64,000 nucleotides of DNA from JAUYIV01 sp040882645 (GCA_040882645.1 JBBEAX010000047.1:1-64000); one strand, 5' to 3'. Shown: positions 42,133-51,005, counted from the stretch's first letter. The notes: generated by a model not told the origin, from the sequence alone. Made by a program: numbers and translations.

Positions 42133-42230
42133 GACGGTCGACCGCCCTACGAGCGCCTGATCGCCGACGCGGCTGGCTGGGGCCGGACCGAGGCGGAGCG
42201 GCTGATCGCCCCAGGCGAGCACGGGCACGT
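42133..42230 (+). pseudogene. Fragment of a second zwf (C-terminal end)
   Basis: Within the 311-bp gap between the SDR and HAD genes, one frame reads DGRPPYERLIADAA followed by GWGRTEAERLIAPGEH. The intact zwf at 44376-45761 has DGRPPYERLIGDAA and, some 36 residues later, SWGPPEAEGLLAVSDH. The fragment therefore lacks the segment between. It has no start codon or upstream part and is on the same strand as zwf. The rest of the gap shows nothing recognisable. Confidence 0.7.
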
Positions 42231-42291
42231 ACCGGGCTCCGTTGCGCCTGCCAGGCTGAGGCGTGCACTAGCGCGGGCCGTGTCATGCCGC

Positions 42292-42999
42292 TCAGGCCGG
42301 TAAGCCCCACACGCCGGGCAACGGGCTCTCGAGCGTGGCGATCGCATGGTCTGCGCCCACGGCGAGCAGCTGCTCGATGGAGTACTTGCCGGTGGCCACC
42401 CCGATCGCGACCGCGCCGGCGGCATGGGCCGCCTCGACGTCGCGGGGCGTGTCGCCGACGACGAGGACACGCGAAGCGTCGAGGGGGTGGCCGTGGATGC
42501 GCCCGGCACGCTCGATCGCCATACGGGTGAGCGTGCCCCGGTCACTGGAGTCCGAGCCGTAGCCGCCGAAGCAGAAGAAGCGGTTGAGACTGCCGCAGGC
42601 GAGCTTGATATGGGCTGCGCTCTCCAGGGCGCCGCTGACGATGCCGAGCAGGATGCCGGCCTCCACCAGTCGCTGGAGCAAGGCGTCGACGCCGGGCATG
42701 ACCCGATAGCCCGGCGACACTTGCACTTCCTCTTCGAGCCCTTCGAGATAGGCGCCCAGCAGGCGTGCCATCTCGCGATCGGTCGGCTCCCGGCCGATCA
42801 CGCGCCCGAAGGTGAGCCTGCCCACCTCCGGATCGGTCATGCCCGCCTCGGTAAAATCCCCGATGTCGGCCGGGATGCCGTGCAGTGCCTCGAAGGCACG
42901 GCGCCACGAGCGGGTTCCCGCCCCGCCGGTCGAGATCAGGCAGCCATCGATATCGAAAAGGACCGCCACGGGCGCGAGTTCGTCGTTCTCGTCGTCCAT
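42292..42999 (-). CDS. HAD family phosphatase (phosphoglycolate phosphatase-like)
   Basis: A 235-residue HAD subfamily IA enzyme: motif I LFDIDGCLI near 16, motif II IVSGALES near 127, the loop lysine/arginine region, and motif IV VVGDTPRDVEAA near 189. It would dephosphorylate a small sugar phosphate or phosphoglycolate. I took ATG 42999 because the family N-terminus begins there; upstream residues are not protein-like. It faces away from gnd-zwf. Confidence 0.87.
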   Translation of the reverse strand: MDDENDELAPVAVLFDIDGCLISTGGAGTRSWRRAFEALHGIPADIGDFTEAGMTDPEVGRLTFGRVIGREPTDREMARLLGAYLEGLEEEVQVSPGYRVMPGVDALLQRLVEAGILLGIVSGALESAAHIKLACGSLNRFFCFGGYGSDSSDRGTLTRMAIERAGRIHGHPLDASRVLVVGDTPRDVEAAHAAGAVAIGVATGKYSIEQLLAVGADHAIATLESPLPGVWGLPA

Positions 43000-43351
43000 C
43001 GTTGGTCCCGTCTTTGAGAGCGCGCGATCCATCGTACGTTCGTGGCGGTGGAAGATCTCGATGTACTCGACGACCGCGCCCGTGACTCGGTCCGGATTCG
43101 CTCGCAGCGGCGGGGAACGCGCCGGACTCCAGGCGGGGTAACCACTGCGGAGCGGGGCTGTAGTAGCTTTGTTCGCGTGAAGGGTCTGCTCCATGCGCCC
43201 CAGCGGCCTTCGATGCCTGGCGAGATCCCCGCTGCCGCCACCCACGCAGCCGCCGCCCGTCAGGTTCAACCATGATGGGGTGTGGCGACCGACCCGCGAA
43301 GAGGGGAGAGCAGTGCTCCCATGACACGGTCCAGCAAGGGAAAGGTCAATA
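43000..43351. other. Divergent gap upstream of gnd
   Basis: A 352-bp divergent space between the HAD gene and gnd. I see no gene, no strong hairpin and no consensus promoter; a long open frame on the minus strand continues from the HAD gene but is not protein-like. Confidence 0.5.
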
Positions 43352-44371
43352 GTGCGGCTCGGCCTGATCGGGCTTGGGAGGATGGGTGCCAACATGTCGC
43401 GGCGGTGGCGGCGTAGCGGCCACGAGGTGGTTGGCTACGCACGCACCGCCAAGACGGTCGAGGGCTTCGTCGCCGACGGAACCATCAGCGCCGGTGCCAG
43501 CTCGCTCGAGGATCTCGTTGCCCAACTTCCGGCGCCGCGGACCGTCTGGCTGATGGTGCCCGCCGCCTCGGTCGATGCAACGCTTGAGAAGCTGGTCCCG
43601 TTGTTGGCATCGGGCGACACGGTCGTCGATGGAGGCAACTCCTATTACCACGACGACATTCGCCGCTCCAAGGAACTGGCCAACCGGCAGATCGACTACC
43701 TCGACTGCGGCACGAGCGGAGGAGTGTGGGGCCTCGAGCGCGGCTACTCCCTGATGATTGGGGGTCCGGGTGCCGCCGTCGACCGCCTCGACCCGCTGTT
43801 CCTGGCGTTGGCACCCGGGGTAGAGGCGGCACCGCGCACACCAGGCCGGACCGGCCCACCGACGCGGGCCGAGCAGGGGTACCTTCACTGTGGCCCGTCC
43901 GGTTCCGGGCATTTCGTCAAGATGGTCCACAACGGCATCGAGTACGGTCTGATGGCTGCTTACGCCGAGGGTCTCAACATCCTCCATCACGCGGGGGCGG
44001 GCTTCGAGCAGCGCGAGGTCGATGCCGAGACGTCGCCGCTGCGCGACCCCGAGCTCTACCAGTACCGGCTCGACCTGCCAGCGGTCACCGAGGTGTGGCG
44101 GCGCGGCAGCGTGATCGCCTCGTGGCTGCTCGATCTCACCGCTCAAGCCCTCGGTCAGAGCCCCGATTTGGCCGACTTCGACGGTCGCGTCTCCGATTCA
44201 GGGGAGGGGCGCTGGACGAGCATCGCCGCCATCGACGTCTCGGCGCCGTCTCCGGTACTGACCGCGGCGCTCTACTCCCGCTTCTCGTCGAGGGGCGAGG
44301 CCGACTTCGCCGACAAGGTGCTATCGGCGATGCGCTTCGGTTTCGGCGGACATCTCGAGGCTGGCCGGTAG
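43352..44371 (+). CDS. gnd: 6-phosphogluconate dehydrogenase, decarboxylating (short form)
   Basis: A 339-residue short 6PGDH. The NAD(P) motif is GLIGLGRMGANM near residue 4. The substrate and catalytic segments are VDGGNSYY, CGTSGGVWGLERGYSLM and the catalytic Lys in GHFVKMVHNGIEYG near 190. The short form is about 130 residues smaller than the E. coli enzyme. GTG start. It is paired with zwf, five bases apart, giving the oxidative pentose phosphate branch. Confidence 0.94.
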   Translation: MRLGLIGLGRMGANMSRRWRRSGHEVVGYARTAKTVEGFVADGTISAGASSLEDLVAQLPAPRTVWLMVPAASVDATLEKLVPLLASGDTVVDGGNSYYHDDIRRSKELANRQIDYLDCGTSGGVWGLERGYSLMIGGPGAAVDRLDPLFLALAPGVEAAPRTPGRTGPPTRAEQGYLHCGPSGSGHFVKMVHNGIEYGLMAAYAEGLNILHHAGAGFEQREVDAETSPLRDPELYQYRLDLPAVTEVWRRGSVIASWLLDLTAQALGQSPDLADFDGRVSDSGEGRWTSIAAIDVSAPSPVLTAALYSRFSSRGEADFADKVLSAMRFGFGGHLEAGR

Positions 44372-44375
44372 CCCG

Positions 44376-45761
44376 GTGGGTGGGGAGCGCTCGGACGCGT
44401 TCGTCTTCTTTGGGGCGACGGGAGATCTGGCGTTCAAGCAGATCTTTCCGGCCCTCCACGGCCTGATCCGCGACGGCGGCTTCGACATGCCGATCATCGG
44501 GGTGGCGCGATCGGGTGATCTCGACTCGCTGCGGGAGCGGGCGGGCCGCAGTGTGGAGTGGAGCGGCCGCGCCGATCCGAAGGCGCTTCGGCGGCTGATC
44601 GAGCGGCTTCGCTACGTCAAGGGGTCATACGACGACCTCGAAACCTTTCACGCCCTGCGTCGCGAGCTTGCCGACGCCGAGCACCCGCTGCACTACCTGG
44701 CGATCCCGCCGGTCCTCTTCGACGACGTCATTGCCAACCTGGCGGCGGCCGGCTGTGCCGAGGGGGGGCGGGTGATCCTCGAGAAGCCGTTCGGACGAGA
44801 CCTTGCCAGCGCACGCGCCCTCAACGCCATCATTCAACGGGCATTTCCGGATTCGTCGATCTTCCGCATCGACCACTTTCTCGGCAAAGAGCCGGTGCAG
44901 AACCTCCTCTACTTCCGGTTCGCCAACTCGTTCATCGAGCCGCTGTGGAACCGCGACCGTATCTCCAGTGTCCAGATCACGATGGCTGAGGCGTTCGACG
45001 TGGGCACCCGGGGCGGGTTCTACGACGGGCACGGCGCCATCCGGGACGTGATCCAAAACCATCTCCTTCAGGTCGTCAGCCTCTTGGCGATGGAGCCCCC
45101 GTCGGGGCAGAGCCCGGATGCGGTCGCCAACGAGAAGTTGAAGGTGCTCGACTCGATCCGGCCGCTCCGCCCCGACGATGTCATCCGCGGCCAGTACCGG
45201 GGCTACCGCGAGGTCGCCGGGGTCGCCCCCGACTCCACCGTCGAGACCTTCGCCGCCGTTCGCCTCGAGATCGACAGCTGGCGCTGGGCAGGCGTGCCGT
45301 TCACCATACGGACGGGCAAATCCCTCCCGGTCACGGCGACCGAGGTCCACGTGACGCTGAGGCCACCGCCTCAGGGGGTCTTCGGGGAGGACGCCCTGCC
45401 CGAGGGCGACTACATCCGCTTCGGGTTGACCCCGAACGTGTCGATCTCGCTCGGCGCCCGGGTCAAGCGGCCGGGAGAGGCCATGGTCGGTGAGCCGGTG
45501 GAGCTGGTCGCCTGCCATCGCAGCAGCGACGGGCGACCGCCCTACGAGCGCCTCATCGGCGACGCAGCCGAAGGCGACCAGTCGCTCTTTGCCCGCGAGG
45601 ACTGGGTCGAGGCGGCGTGGAGGGTGGTCGAGGGTGTACTCGACGATCGCACTCCAATCCAGGAATACGAGCCGGGAAGCTGGGGCCCACCGGAGGCGGA
45701 GGGCCTTCTGGCCGTGAGCGATCACCGGAACCCACCAAGGTTCGCTCCGCCTGCGGGCTGA
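44376..45761 (+). CDS. zwf: Glucose-6-phosphate 1-dehydrogenase
   Basis: A 461-residue G6PDH oxidising glucose-6-phosphate to the lactone with NAD(P). The nucleotide motif GATGDLAFKQIFPAL is near residue 10, with EKPFGRDL near 148 and the catalytic RIDHFLGKE near 177. GTG start. It follows gnd by five bases. No lactonase gene is seen nearby. A 3' fragment of a second zwf lies at 42133-42230. Confidence 0.95.
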   Translation: MGGERSDAFVFFGATGDLAFKQIFPALHGLIRDGGFDMPIIGVARSGDLDSLRERAGRSVEWSGRADPKALRRLIERLRYVKGSYDDLETFHALRRELADAEHPLHYLAIPPVLFDDVIANLAAAGCAEGGRVILEKPFGRDLASARALNAIIQRAFPDSSIFRIDHFLGKEPVQNLLYFRFANSFIEPLWNRDRISSVQITMAEAFDVGTRGGFYDGHGAIRDVIQNHLLQVVSLLAMEPPSGQSPDAVANEKLKVLDSIRPLRPDDVIRGQYRGYREVAGVAPDSTVETFAAVRLEIDSWRWAGVPFTIRTGKSLPVTATEVHVTLRPPPQGVFGEDALPEGDYIRFGLTPNVSISLGARVKRPGEAMVGEPVELVACHRSSDGRPPYERLIGDAAEGDQSLFAREDWVEAAWRVVEGVLDDRTPIQEYEPGSWGPPEAEGLLAVSDHRNPPRFAPPAG

Positions 45762-45958
45762 ACGTCACCGAGCGCCTTGGGCTGGTTCAGGGTGATGAGT
45801 CCGGCATGCCGGACAACTGGCAAGTTCGGGAGATCGTTGTCCAGCCCGGTAAGCGTCTCAGCTACCGCGCCACGGATTCCCCCGGAACCCCAATGGTGGG
45901 ATGCCACGCCACCGAGCACGGCGCGCTGGAACGACGTCGCATCGAGGTCTCGGAGTGA
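45761..45958 (+). pseudogene. Fragment of a mannose-6-phosphate isomerase-type cupin
   Basis: The frame downstream of zwf reads NWQVREIVVQPGKRLSYRAT, close to the conserved start of the type II mannose-6-phosphate isomerase cupin (usually VKxIxVxPGxxLSLQxH). The metal-binding His pattern after it is lost. There is no start codon with a ribosome site. It looks like a decayed gene and fits the mannose theme of the cluster. Confidence 0.55.
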
Positions 45959-46030
45959 AGCTGTCGCGCCCGCCGGTCGCGCGATTCGTCTCCTTCTTCC
46001 TGGCGATTGGCCGGTCTACTGGTCGGCAGC

Positions 46031-46044
46031 TAATCGCTAATCGC
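46031..46044. repeat. Heptamer repeat (TAATCGC), 2 units
   Basis: TAATCGC twice, next to the stop of the degenerate SRPBCC gene. A minimal member of the 7-bp array family. Confidence 0.6.
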
Positions 46045-46052
46045 CGGGCTCG

Positions 46053-46401
46053 TCAGAGCCCTCTCGCGAATGCCTCTACCTGGGCGGGGAGGCAGTTCTG
46101 GAGGGCTCGTCGTCGGACCATTCCCCAGAACATTGTGGCCAGCATTCCCTTCGGTTCGGCGTCCATCGACACCGCGATCTCGTCGGGGGTGATCTCCACG
46201 GCGATTGCACCGCGGATTTCGGGCGAGTCGAGGATGAGGCGCATGCGCTCATTGGCACCGATTCGGGCACCGTCGTCGGCGTGGGTGGCCTCCCGCACTT
46301 CCTCGATCGGCCCGATGTTCCTCCAGGTTTCCGCCCGCTGAAGTGCGGCCCACACCTTGGGCGTCGTCACTGTCACGGAGGCGGTGTGGGGTATCGGGCA
46401 C
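46053..46401 (-). pseudogene. Degenerate SRPBCC protein gene
   Basis: A decayed copy of the gene at 21374-21790. The C-terminus is nearly the same (PKGMLATMFWG, QVEAFARGL). An old start GTGCCCGATACC at 46401 aligns with the intact ATGCCCGACACC, but a 5-bp loss just after it shifts the frame. A second loss removes about 22 residues of the middle (GYRWSARAAGRTWKG of the intact copy). The remaining open frame (107 residues from 46376) may still be translated but lacks part of the fold. Confidence 0.75.
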
Positions 46402-46426
46402 TGTGTCGGGCCGATAGCCCGCGGGG

Positions 46427-46909
46427 TCAGCAGGCCAGGGAGACGACGTACCCGAGGCCTTCCGCCTGCCGCCTGACTGCGTCACAGGCACTGGTGACCC
46501 GGTTGGCCAGCGCATCGATCTCGCTGGACGCAAGCAAGGCCTCGCCGAACGACTCGGAACCGAGCCCGGCCGTATCGGCGAGGAAGGACTGGCCCGCCGC
46601 GATCAAGTCCTCGAATGCGGCGATCAGCACGAGGTGCTCGGGTTCGAGCTGGTCGGGGGGAGCGAGTGCCTCGATCGCAGCAAGCGCCGTCCGTCGGGCG
46701 TCGACCACTTCGGCGACCTGCTCGTGGGTTGGTGCCGCCCCCGGCGGCAGCGCCTCGAAGGAGTCACGGGTCATCTGCACCGTGATTCCCGACAGGTCGT
46801 TCAGGTAGCCCTCCACGGAAGGCGGCGAGCCACACGCGCTCAGGACAAGAAGCACGAGACCGAGAGCAATGCGCGATGCGCGATGCGCAACGCGAGGGAC
46901 GTCAGACAC
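46427..46909 (-). CDS. Putative lipoprotein, unknown function
   Basis: A 160-residue protein with a signal sequence and lipobox LVLSAC, so a membrane-anchored lipoprotein, followed by a mostly helical domain. I do not recognise the family. The N-region of the signal (RVAHRASRIA) is encoded by a heptamer array at 46866-46893. The start is unclear: GTG 46909 overlaps its own GGAGG, leaving no spacing. Confidence 0.65.
   Translation of the reverse strand: MSDVPRVAHRASRIALGLVLLVLSACGSPPSVEGYLNDLSGITVQMTRDSFEALPPGAAPTHEQVAEVVDARRTALAAIEALAPPDQLEPEHLVLIAAFEDLIAAGQSFLADTAGLGSESFGEALLASSEIDALANRVTSACDAVRRQAEGLGYVVSLAC
46866..46893. repeat. Heptamer array (GCGATGC), 4 units, inside a coding start
   Basis: GCAATGC, GCGATGC, GCGATGC, GCAACGC. 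It encodes part of the signal peptide N-region of the lipoprotein gene at 46427-46909. Confidence 0.8.
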
Positions 46910-46934
46910 CTCCGTTAGCCCTCGACCCGTCTGT

Positions 46935-46995
46935 CGAATTGCGAATTGCGAATTGCGAATTGCGGGCCGAGCGAAGCGAGGCCTCGCGAGGCCTC
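46935..46995. repeat. Heptamer array (CGAATTG), 4 units, with palindromes
   Basis: Four exact CGAATTG units at 46935-46962 lead into GGCCGAGCGAAGCGAGGCC at 46965-46983 and then the perfect 18-bp palindrome GAGGCCTCGCGAGGCCTC at 46978-46995. The palindrome runs into the stop codon of the M23 peptidase gene. Confidence 0.85.
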
Positions 46996-48127
46996 AGCCG
47001 CACGCCGACAGGGCCTGGACACCCAGGTAGTCGGCCAGGGCTCTGCGGGTACTCGGCCCGAGCTTGCCGTCCACCGTCAGACCGCCGTATTCCTTCTGGA
47101 AATCGGCAAGTGCCTCCTGGGTCTTCGGTCCGAACACACCGTCGGCGGGACCCGGCTTGAAGCCGGCGATCGAGAGCAGTTCCTGGAGGTACTTGACGTC
47201 CTGACCGCGGTACCCGGGCCGAATGATCCGGCCGCCGGGGTCGAGCGCCGGGAGCGAGCCCAGCATCTCCGACACCGTCTCGACTGCTCTGCGGGTCTGA
47301 GGCCCGACGACTCCATCGGGGGTGATTCCGCGGCTTCGCTGGAATGCCTTGAGGCTGTTCTCGGTGAGCGGCCCCAGCACGCCGTCGTCCGATCCGGGGT
47401 TGTAGCCGGCGGCAGCGAGGAAGCGCTGCAGCTGACGTACCGCTTGTCCCTCGTCGCCGCGGCGGAGGAACTCCTTGCGGGCGAACAGGGCGTCGAGCGA
47501 CCCGGATTCGGGCGGAGCGCAGTTGGACGGTGCATTGCCTTCGGCACCTCTGAGGGCTTGGTAGGGGTTTACCGCAGTGCCATGGTTGTCGTACAGCTCG
47601 AAGTGGAGATGGGGCGAAGTGCCCTCGGCGTTGCCGCTGTCGCCGACGTACCCGACGATCTGGCCGGCGGTGACCCGGGTACCCAGCTCGATGCCAGGGG
47701 CGATTCCCCAACCCTGGCCGTCATCGGTGCCGGGGGTGTCGTTGTTGAGGTGGATGTAGACGGTTTCCCAACCATCGGTGTGGCGGATCGCCAGTGTGCA
47801 ACACCGGCCCTTGTAGCTGGCGTAGCTGGAGCCGTTGACTCGGACAACGGTGCCGTCGTGAGCGGCGAGCACCGGGACCATCTTGGCGGCCATGATGTCG
47901 GCGGCGTGGTGGATCCCGTTTCCGCGGCGGGCAAAGAATGTGTCGCCGTAGCGGTTGGTGCCGGCGACCGGGAAGGTGAGGTCGTAGTCGACCATGTCGC
48001 CGTAGTCGTGGCTGGGCCCGTTGCGTGGAGTCTCGTGGTTGGCACTGGCCACGGGGGCGAGCAGGGTCATCGCCACTGCCGCGAGAAGCCCCACCACTCC
48101 CAGTCGGGTCGATCTGTTCGGTCGCAT
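46994..48127 (-). CDS. M23 peptidase with two peptidoglycan-binding domains
   Basis: A 377-residue secreted protein: signal peptide (about 1-30), LytM/M23 zinc endopeptidase domain with HHAADIM (HxxxD) and SPHLHFEL (HxH), then two PG_binding_1 modules with the marks DGVLGPLTENSLKAFQ and DGVFGPKTQEALADFQ, and a third partial one (DGKLGPSTRRALADY) at the end. It would cut or bind peptidoglycan cross-links. ATG 48127 has GGGAAC upstream; an earlier start adds 19 basic residues. Confidence 0.9.
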   Translation of the reverse strand: MRPNRSTRLGVVGLLAAVAMTLLAPVASANHETPRNGPSHDYGDMVDYDLTFPVAGTNRYGDTFFARRGNGIHHAADIMAAKMVPVLAAHDGTVVRVNGSSYASYKGRCCTLAIRHTDGWETVYIHLNNDTPGTDDGQGWGIAPGIELGTRVTAGQIVGYVGDSGNAEGTSPHLHFELYDNHGTAVNPYQALRGAEGNAPSNCAPPESGSLDALFARKEFLRRGDEGQAVRQLQRFLAAAGYNPGSDDGVLGPLTENSLKAFQRSRGITPDGVVGPQTRRAVETVSEMLGSLPALDPGGRIIRPGYRGQDVKYLQELLSIAGFKPGPADGVFGPKTQEALADFQKEYGGLTVDGKLGPSTRRALADYLGVQALSACG

Positions 48128-48322
48128 GTCGTTCCCGTCTTCGGCCGGTGTCGACTTCGACTTGCGTCGAAAAGGAGTCCGCAACGCTAACCCAAGATCG
48201 CGAAAACCGAAAGTGCGGTTACAGCCGCGATCAGTGCCGACGCCGGTCAGCCTGGCACAGTCAGAAACTTAGGCGAGTCTCAACCCAGGGTCATTGGACT
48301 CTGCTGGGGATCTCTGGATGGG

Positions 48323-49411
48323 TCATTCCACGGCAGACCGGTCTGGGAGGAGGCTGGGGTCGGGCGAGCCCCGCAGCTCCGGATGTCCGTGCGAGGCGAT
48401 GTACGCCGGAATCAAACGGCCCACCACCGAGCCGTCGGGTTCGATGACGATCTCGGCCACTCCGGTGGTGGAGATGATCGGGCCGAGGCTAGGCCATACG
48501 AAGTTGCCCATGCTCCAGAACACCGGGACCCCATCGATGACTTCGAGGGGCTGGAGCCGGTGGGGGTGGTGGCCCACGATGGCATCCGCTCCGGCGGCGA
48601 TCATCGCCTGGGCGCGCATTCGGTCGCCCGAAGTGGGCTGCGCGGTGAGCTCGACCCCCCAGTGGACCGTAGCGATCACCACATCCGCCTGGGCGGCCGC
48701 GGCGGCGATCGCCGCGGTGACGTTGTCGACGGTGGCCGGGGCGACGCCGGGGCGGCCGGGGCCGGCGAACCAGGCTCCTCCCCCGGAGATGCCTGAGAAC
48801 CCGACCACCGCCACCCGCCACCCCTCGATCTCGAAGATCGCAGGGAGGTTTGCCTCGACCAGATCGCTCCCCGCCCCCACCGGGTGGATGCCGTGGGCCG
48901 ACAGGTTCTGCCGTCCCTCGACCAATGCCGCCCTCCCCATGTCACCGGCGTGGTTGTTGGCGAGGCTCGCCACGTCCACTCCGGCAGCCCGCATCGGAGC
49001 CAGTGCGGCGAGGGGGCAACGGAACTGCCACTCCTTGTCGATCGGGCTCCCGAGCGCGGACGGGCTGCATTCGAGGTTGACGATCGAGAGATGATCACGC
49101 TGGAAGATGCCTCGCAGGCCGGCCCACGGCGATTCGTATCCGGTGTGCCCAAAGATGGCGTTGTGGCCGAGATCGAAGTTGACGTCCCCCACGGCGTGGA
49201 TCACCAGCCGGCCCCGCTCCGGAGGTGACGGCACCGCGCTCCCAGTGACGGGGGTGGCGGCGGTCGCCGGCGTGGTGACGGTGGTCGCGGGCGTGAGCGT
49301 CGTCGGCGCGGACGCAGTGGTGCTCGGGGCGAGCGTCGGCGATTCCGGCTCTGCCGCCGCCTGCCCACAGGCGGCGAGCAGTGCGGTCGCGACGAAGGTG
49401 GCTACGCGCAA
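48323..49411 (-). CDS. CapA family lipoprotein (PGA_cap metallophosphatase fold)
   Basis: A 362-residue lipoprotein with lipobox LLAACG close to the start and a Thr/Pro-rich linker to about 60. The CapA-type calcineurin-like fold shows HAVGDVNFD, IVNLECS, LANNHAGDMG, TVHWGVE and IVGHHPHRLQ in order. CapA proteins take part in polyglutamate capsules in Bacillus; many actinobacterial members have unknown roles. TTG 49411 is my choice of start, since the upstream frame is not protein-like. Confidence 0.85.
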   Translation of the reverse strand: MRVATFVATALLAACGQAAAEPESPTLAPSTTASAPTTLTPATTVTTPATAATPVTGSAVPSPPERGRLVIHAVGDVNFDLGHNAIFGHTGYESPWAGLRGIFQRDHLSIVNLECSPSALGSPIDKEWQFRCPLAALAPMRAAGVDVASLANNHAGDMGRAALVEGRQNLSAHGIHPVGAGSDLVEANLPAIFEIEGWRVAVVGFSGISGGGAWFAGPGRPGVAPATVDNVTAAIAAAAAQADVVIATVHWGVELTAQPTSGDRMRAQAMIAAGADAIVGHHPHRLQPLEVIDGVPVFWSMGNFVWPSLGPIISTTGVAEIVIEPDGSVVGRLIPAYIASHGHPELRGSPDPSLLPDRSAVE

Positions 49412-49492
49412 TGGGACCCCCGATTGCCCCGCAATGTAATGGTCGGCGCGCTGCCGCCTTGCGACCTTCCGGGGGCTGTACGCTCCTCCGCC

Positions 49493-50341
49493 ATGTCCGG
49501 TTTGCTCGCCTTTCACGCTCACCCCGACGACGAGTCGATTTCGATGGGCGGCACCCTTGCCGAATATGCGTCGCGGGGGGTGCCGGTCACCGTGGTGACG
49601 GCGACCAGGGGGGAGGCCGGCGAGATCCACAATCGGGACGACGCGGATGAGGTCCGTCCCGTGCTCGGCGACATCAGAGAAGCTGAAGAACGCGCCGCAT
49701 GCCGGGTGCTCGGGGTAGAGGACATCGAGTTCCTCGGCTACCGGGACTCGGGGATGATGGGCACCGGGGACAATGCCCACGCCGACTCGTTCTGGGGCGC
49801 CGATTTCACCGAGGCCGTCGGCCGTTTGGTCAGGGTCATTCGGGCACGGCAACCGCAGGTCGTCACCGCCTACGACCCCTTCGGGGGGTACGGCCACCCC
49901 GACCACATCCAGGTTCATCGTGTCGGTACCGCAGCGTTCTTTGCGTCCGCCGACATCGGCCGATATCCCCTTCTTCCAGGCGAGGAACCCTGGCAAGCCC
50001 CTCGCCTCTACTGGGCGACCTGGTCGCGTGAGCGGATGCGGCGCATCCGGCGCGAGATGTCGACCGACCTCGGCGCCGACGGCGAGCCGGAGGAACCCAG
50101 TTCCGGAACACTCCCGGAGCACATCACGACCCGGCGCGACGTCTCGGCGTGGCTTCATCTCAAGCAGGGCGCCCTGCTCTGCCACGACAGCCAGTTCGCG
50201 GCGGACTCCTGGATCCGCACGCTGCCCGAGGGGCGGATGAGTGAGTTCCTCGCCGAAGAGGTCTTCGTCCGCGCCTTCTCGACGGTTCCCGGCGACCCCG
50301 CCGACCCGGATCTTCTCGCGGGGCTCCCGGCCAATGGCTGA
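49493..50341 (+). CDS. LmbE/MshB-like zinc deacetylase
   Basis: A 282-residue PIG-L family protein. The zinc motif AHPDDE is at about residues 8-13, with the second His in GYGHPDHIQVH. Length and features (ATRGEAGEI, YRDSGMMG) match MshB or Mca of mycothiol metabolism: GlcNAc-inositol deacetylase or mycothiol conjugate amidase. Which of the two cannot be decided here. It overlaps the next gene by 8 bp. Confidence 0.88.
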   Translation: MSGLLAFHAHPDDESISMGGTLAEYASRGVPVTVVTATRGEAGEIHNRDDADEVRPVLGDIREAEERAACRVLGVEDIEFLGYRDSGMMGTGDNAHADSFWGADFTEAVGRLVRVIRARQPQVVTAYDPFGGYGHPDHIQVHRVGTAAFFASADIGRYPLLPGEEPWQAPRLYWATWSRERMRRIRREMSTDLGADGEPEEPSSGTLPEHITTRRDVSAWLHLKQGALLCHDSQFAADSWIRTLPEGRMSEFLAEEVFVRAFSTVPGDPADPDLLAGLPANG

Positions 50342-51005
50342 CTCCGCCGCGGTCCACGAGCCCGCCACTGGCCCCTCACTGCCGGCCCGCCTCAACGTGC
50401 TCCTCGCTCTCGCCGGAGTGGCGGCTGCGCTGACGCTCGTCTTCCTCTCGATGCGGAGCGTCATGGAGATCGGCGGCGCCTGTGCGTCGGGCGGTCCGTT
50501 CGTGCCGATCCGCCCTTGTCCCCGCGGAGTGCCCGGCCTCTTGATCGGCGGCGTCTGGGGCGGGATGGTCCTCGTGTTCGTCTATGTATTTCTTTCGATC
50601 CGCCACCGGGTGCCGAGCTTCGCTGCCCTTATCTGGCCGGCCCTTTTCATCTCCCTCGGATGGAACTTTCTCGAATATGGCATCAGCCCACCTTTTGGCG
50701 AGGGCCTGGCGTGGGGATGGCTGGTGTGCGGAGTCCTGTTCATGCTCATGGGGGGCATCCCGCTCTGGATCTGGGTCAGCGTGGTGCGCCGCCAGGGCAT
50801 GACGCGGGCGGCGTCACGGATCCCACTGTCGTTGCGGCCGGTGGCGGGCATTCCCCGGAGGGTGTCGTTCCCGTCCGCTGGCAGTGGCAGAGCCGAAGAC
50901 CTCGCATCCGTTCTCGAGCGACTCGATGCGTTGCACCGAAGTGGCGCGCTGGACGACTCGGAGTACAAGGCGGCGAAGCGTCGGGCGATTGCGGGTGGGT
51001 CGTGA
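50334..51005 (+). CDS. Membrane protein with C-terminal SHOCT domain
   Basis: A 223-residue protein with four hydrophobic segments (about 20-40, 68-90, 97-112, 125-150) and a C-terminal SHOCT motif LERLDALHRSGALDDSEYKA. I do not recognise the membrane part. ATG 50334 overlaps the LmbE gene by 8 bp, and the stop overlaps the next small gene (GTGA). Confidence 0.8.
   Translation: MADSAAVHEPATGPSLPARLNVLLALAGVAAALTLVFLSMRSVMEIGGACASGGPFVPIRPCPRGVPGLLIGGVWGGMVLVFVYVFLSIRHRVPSFAALIWPALFISLGWNFLEYGISPPFGEGLAWGWLVCGVLFMLMGGIPLWIWVSVVRRQGMTRAASRIPLSLRPVAGIPRRVSFPSAGSGRAEDLASVLERLDALHRSGALDDSEYKAAKRRAIAGGS

Noticed and set aside
41330..42160. Plus-strand frame of 276 codons opposite the SDR gene
   Set aside because: Antisense shadow of the SDR gene, which has clear motifs.
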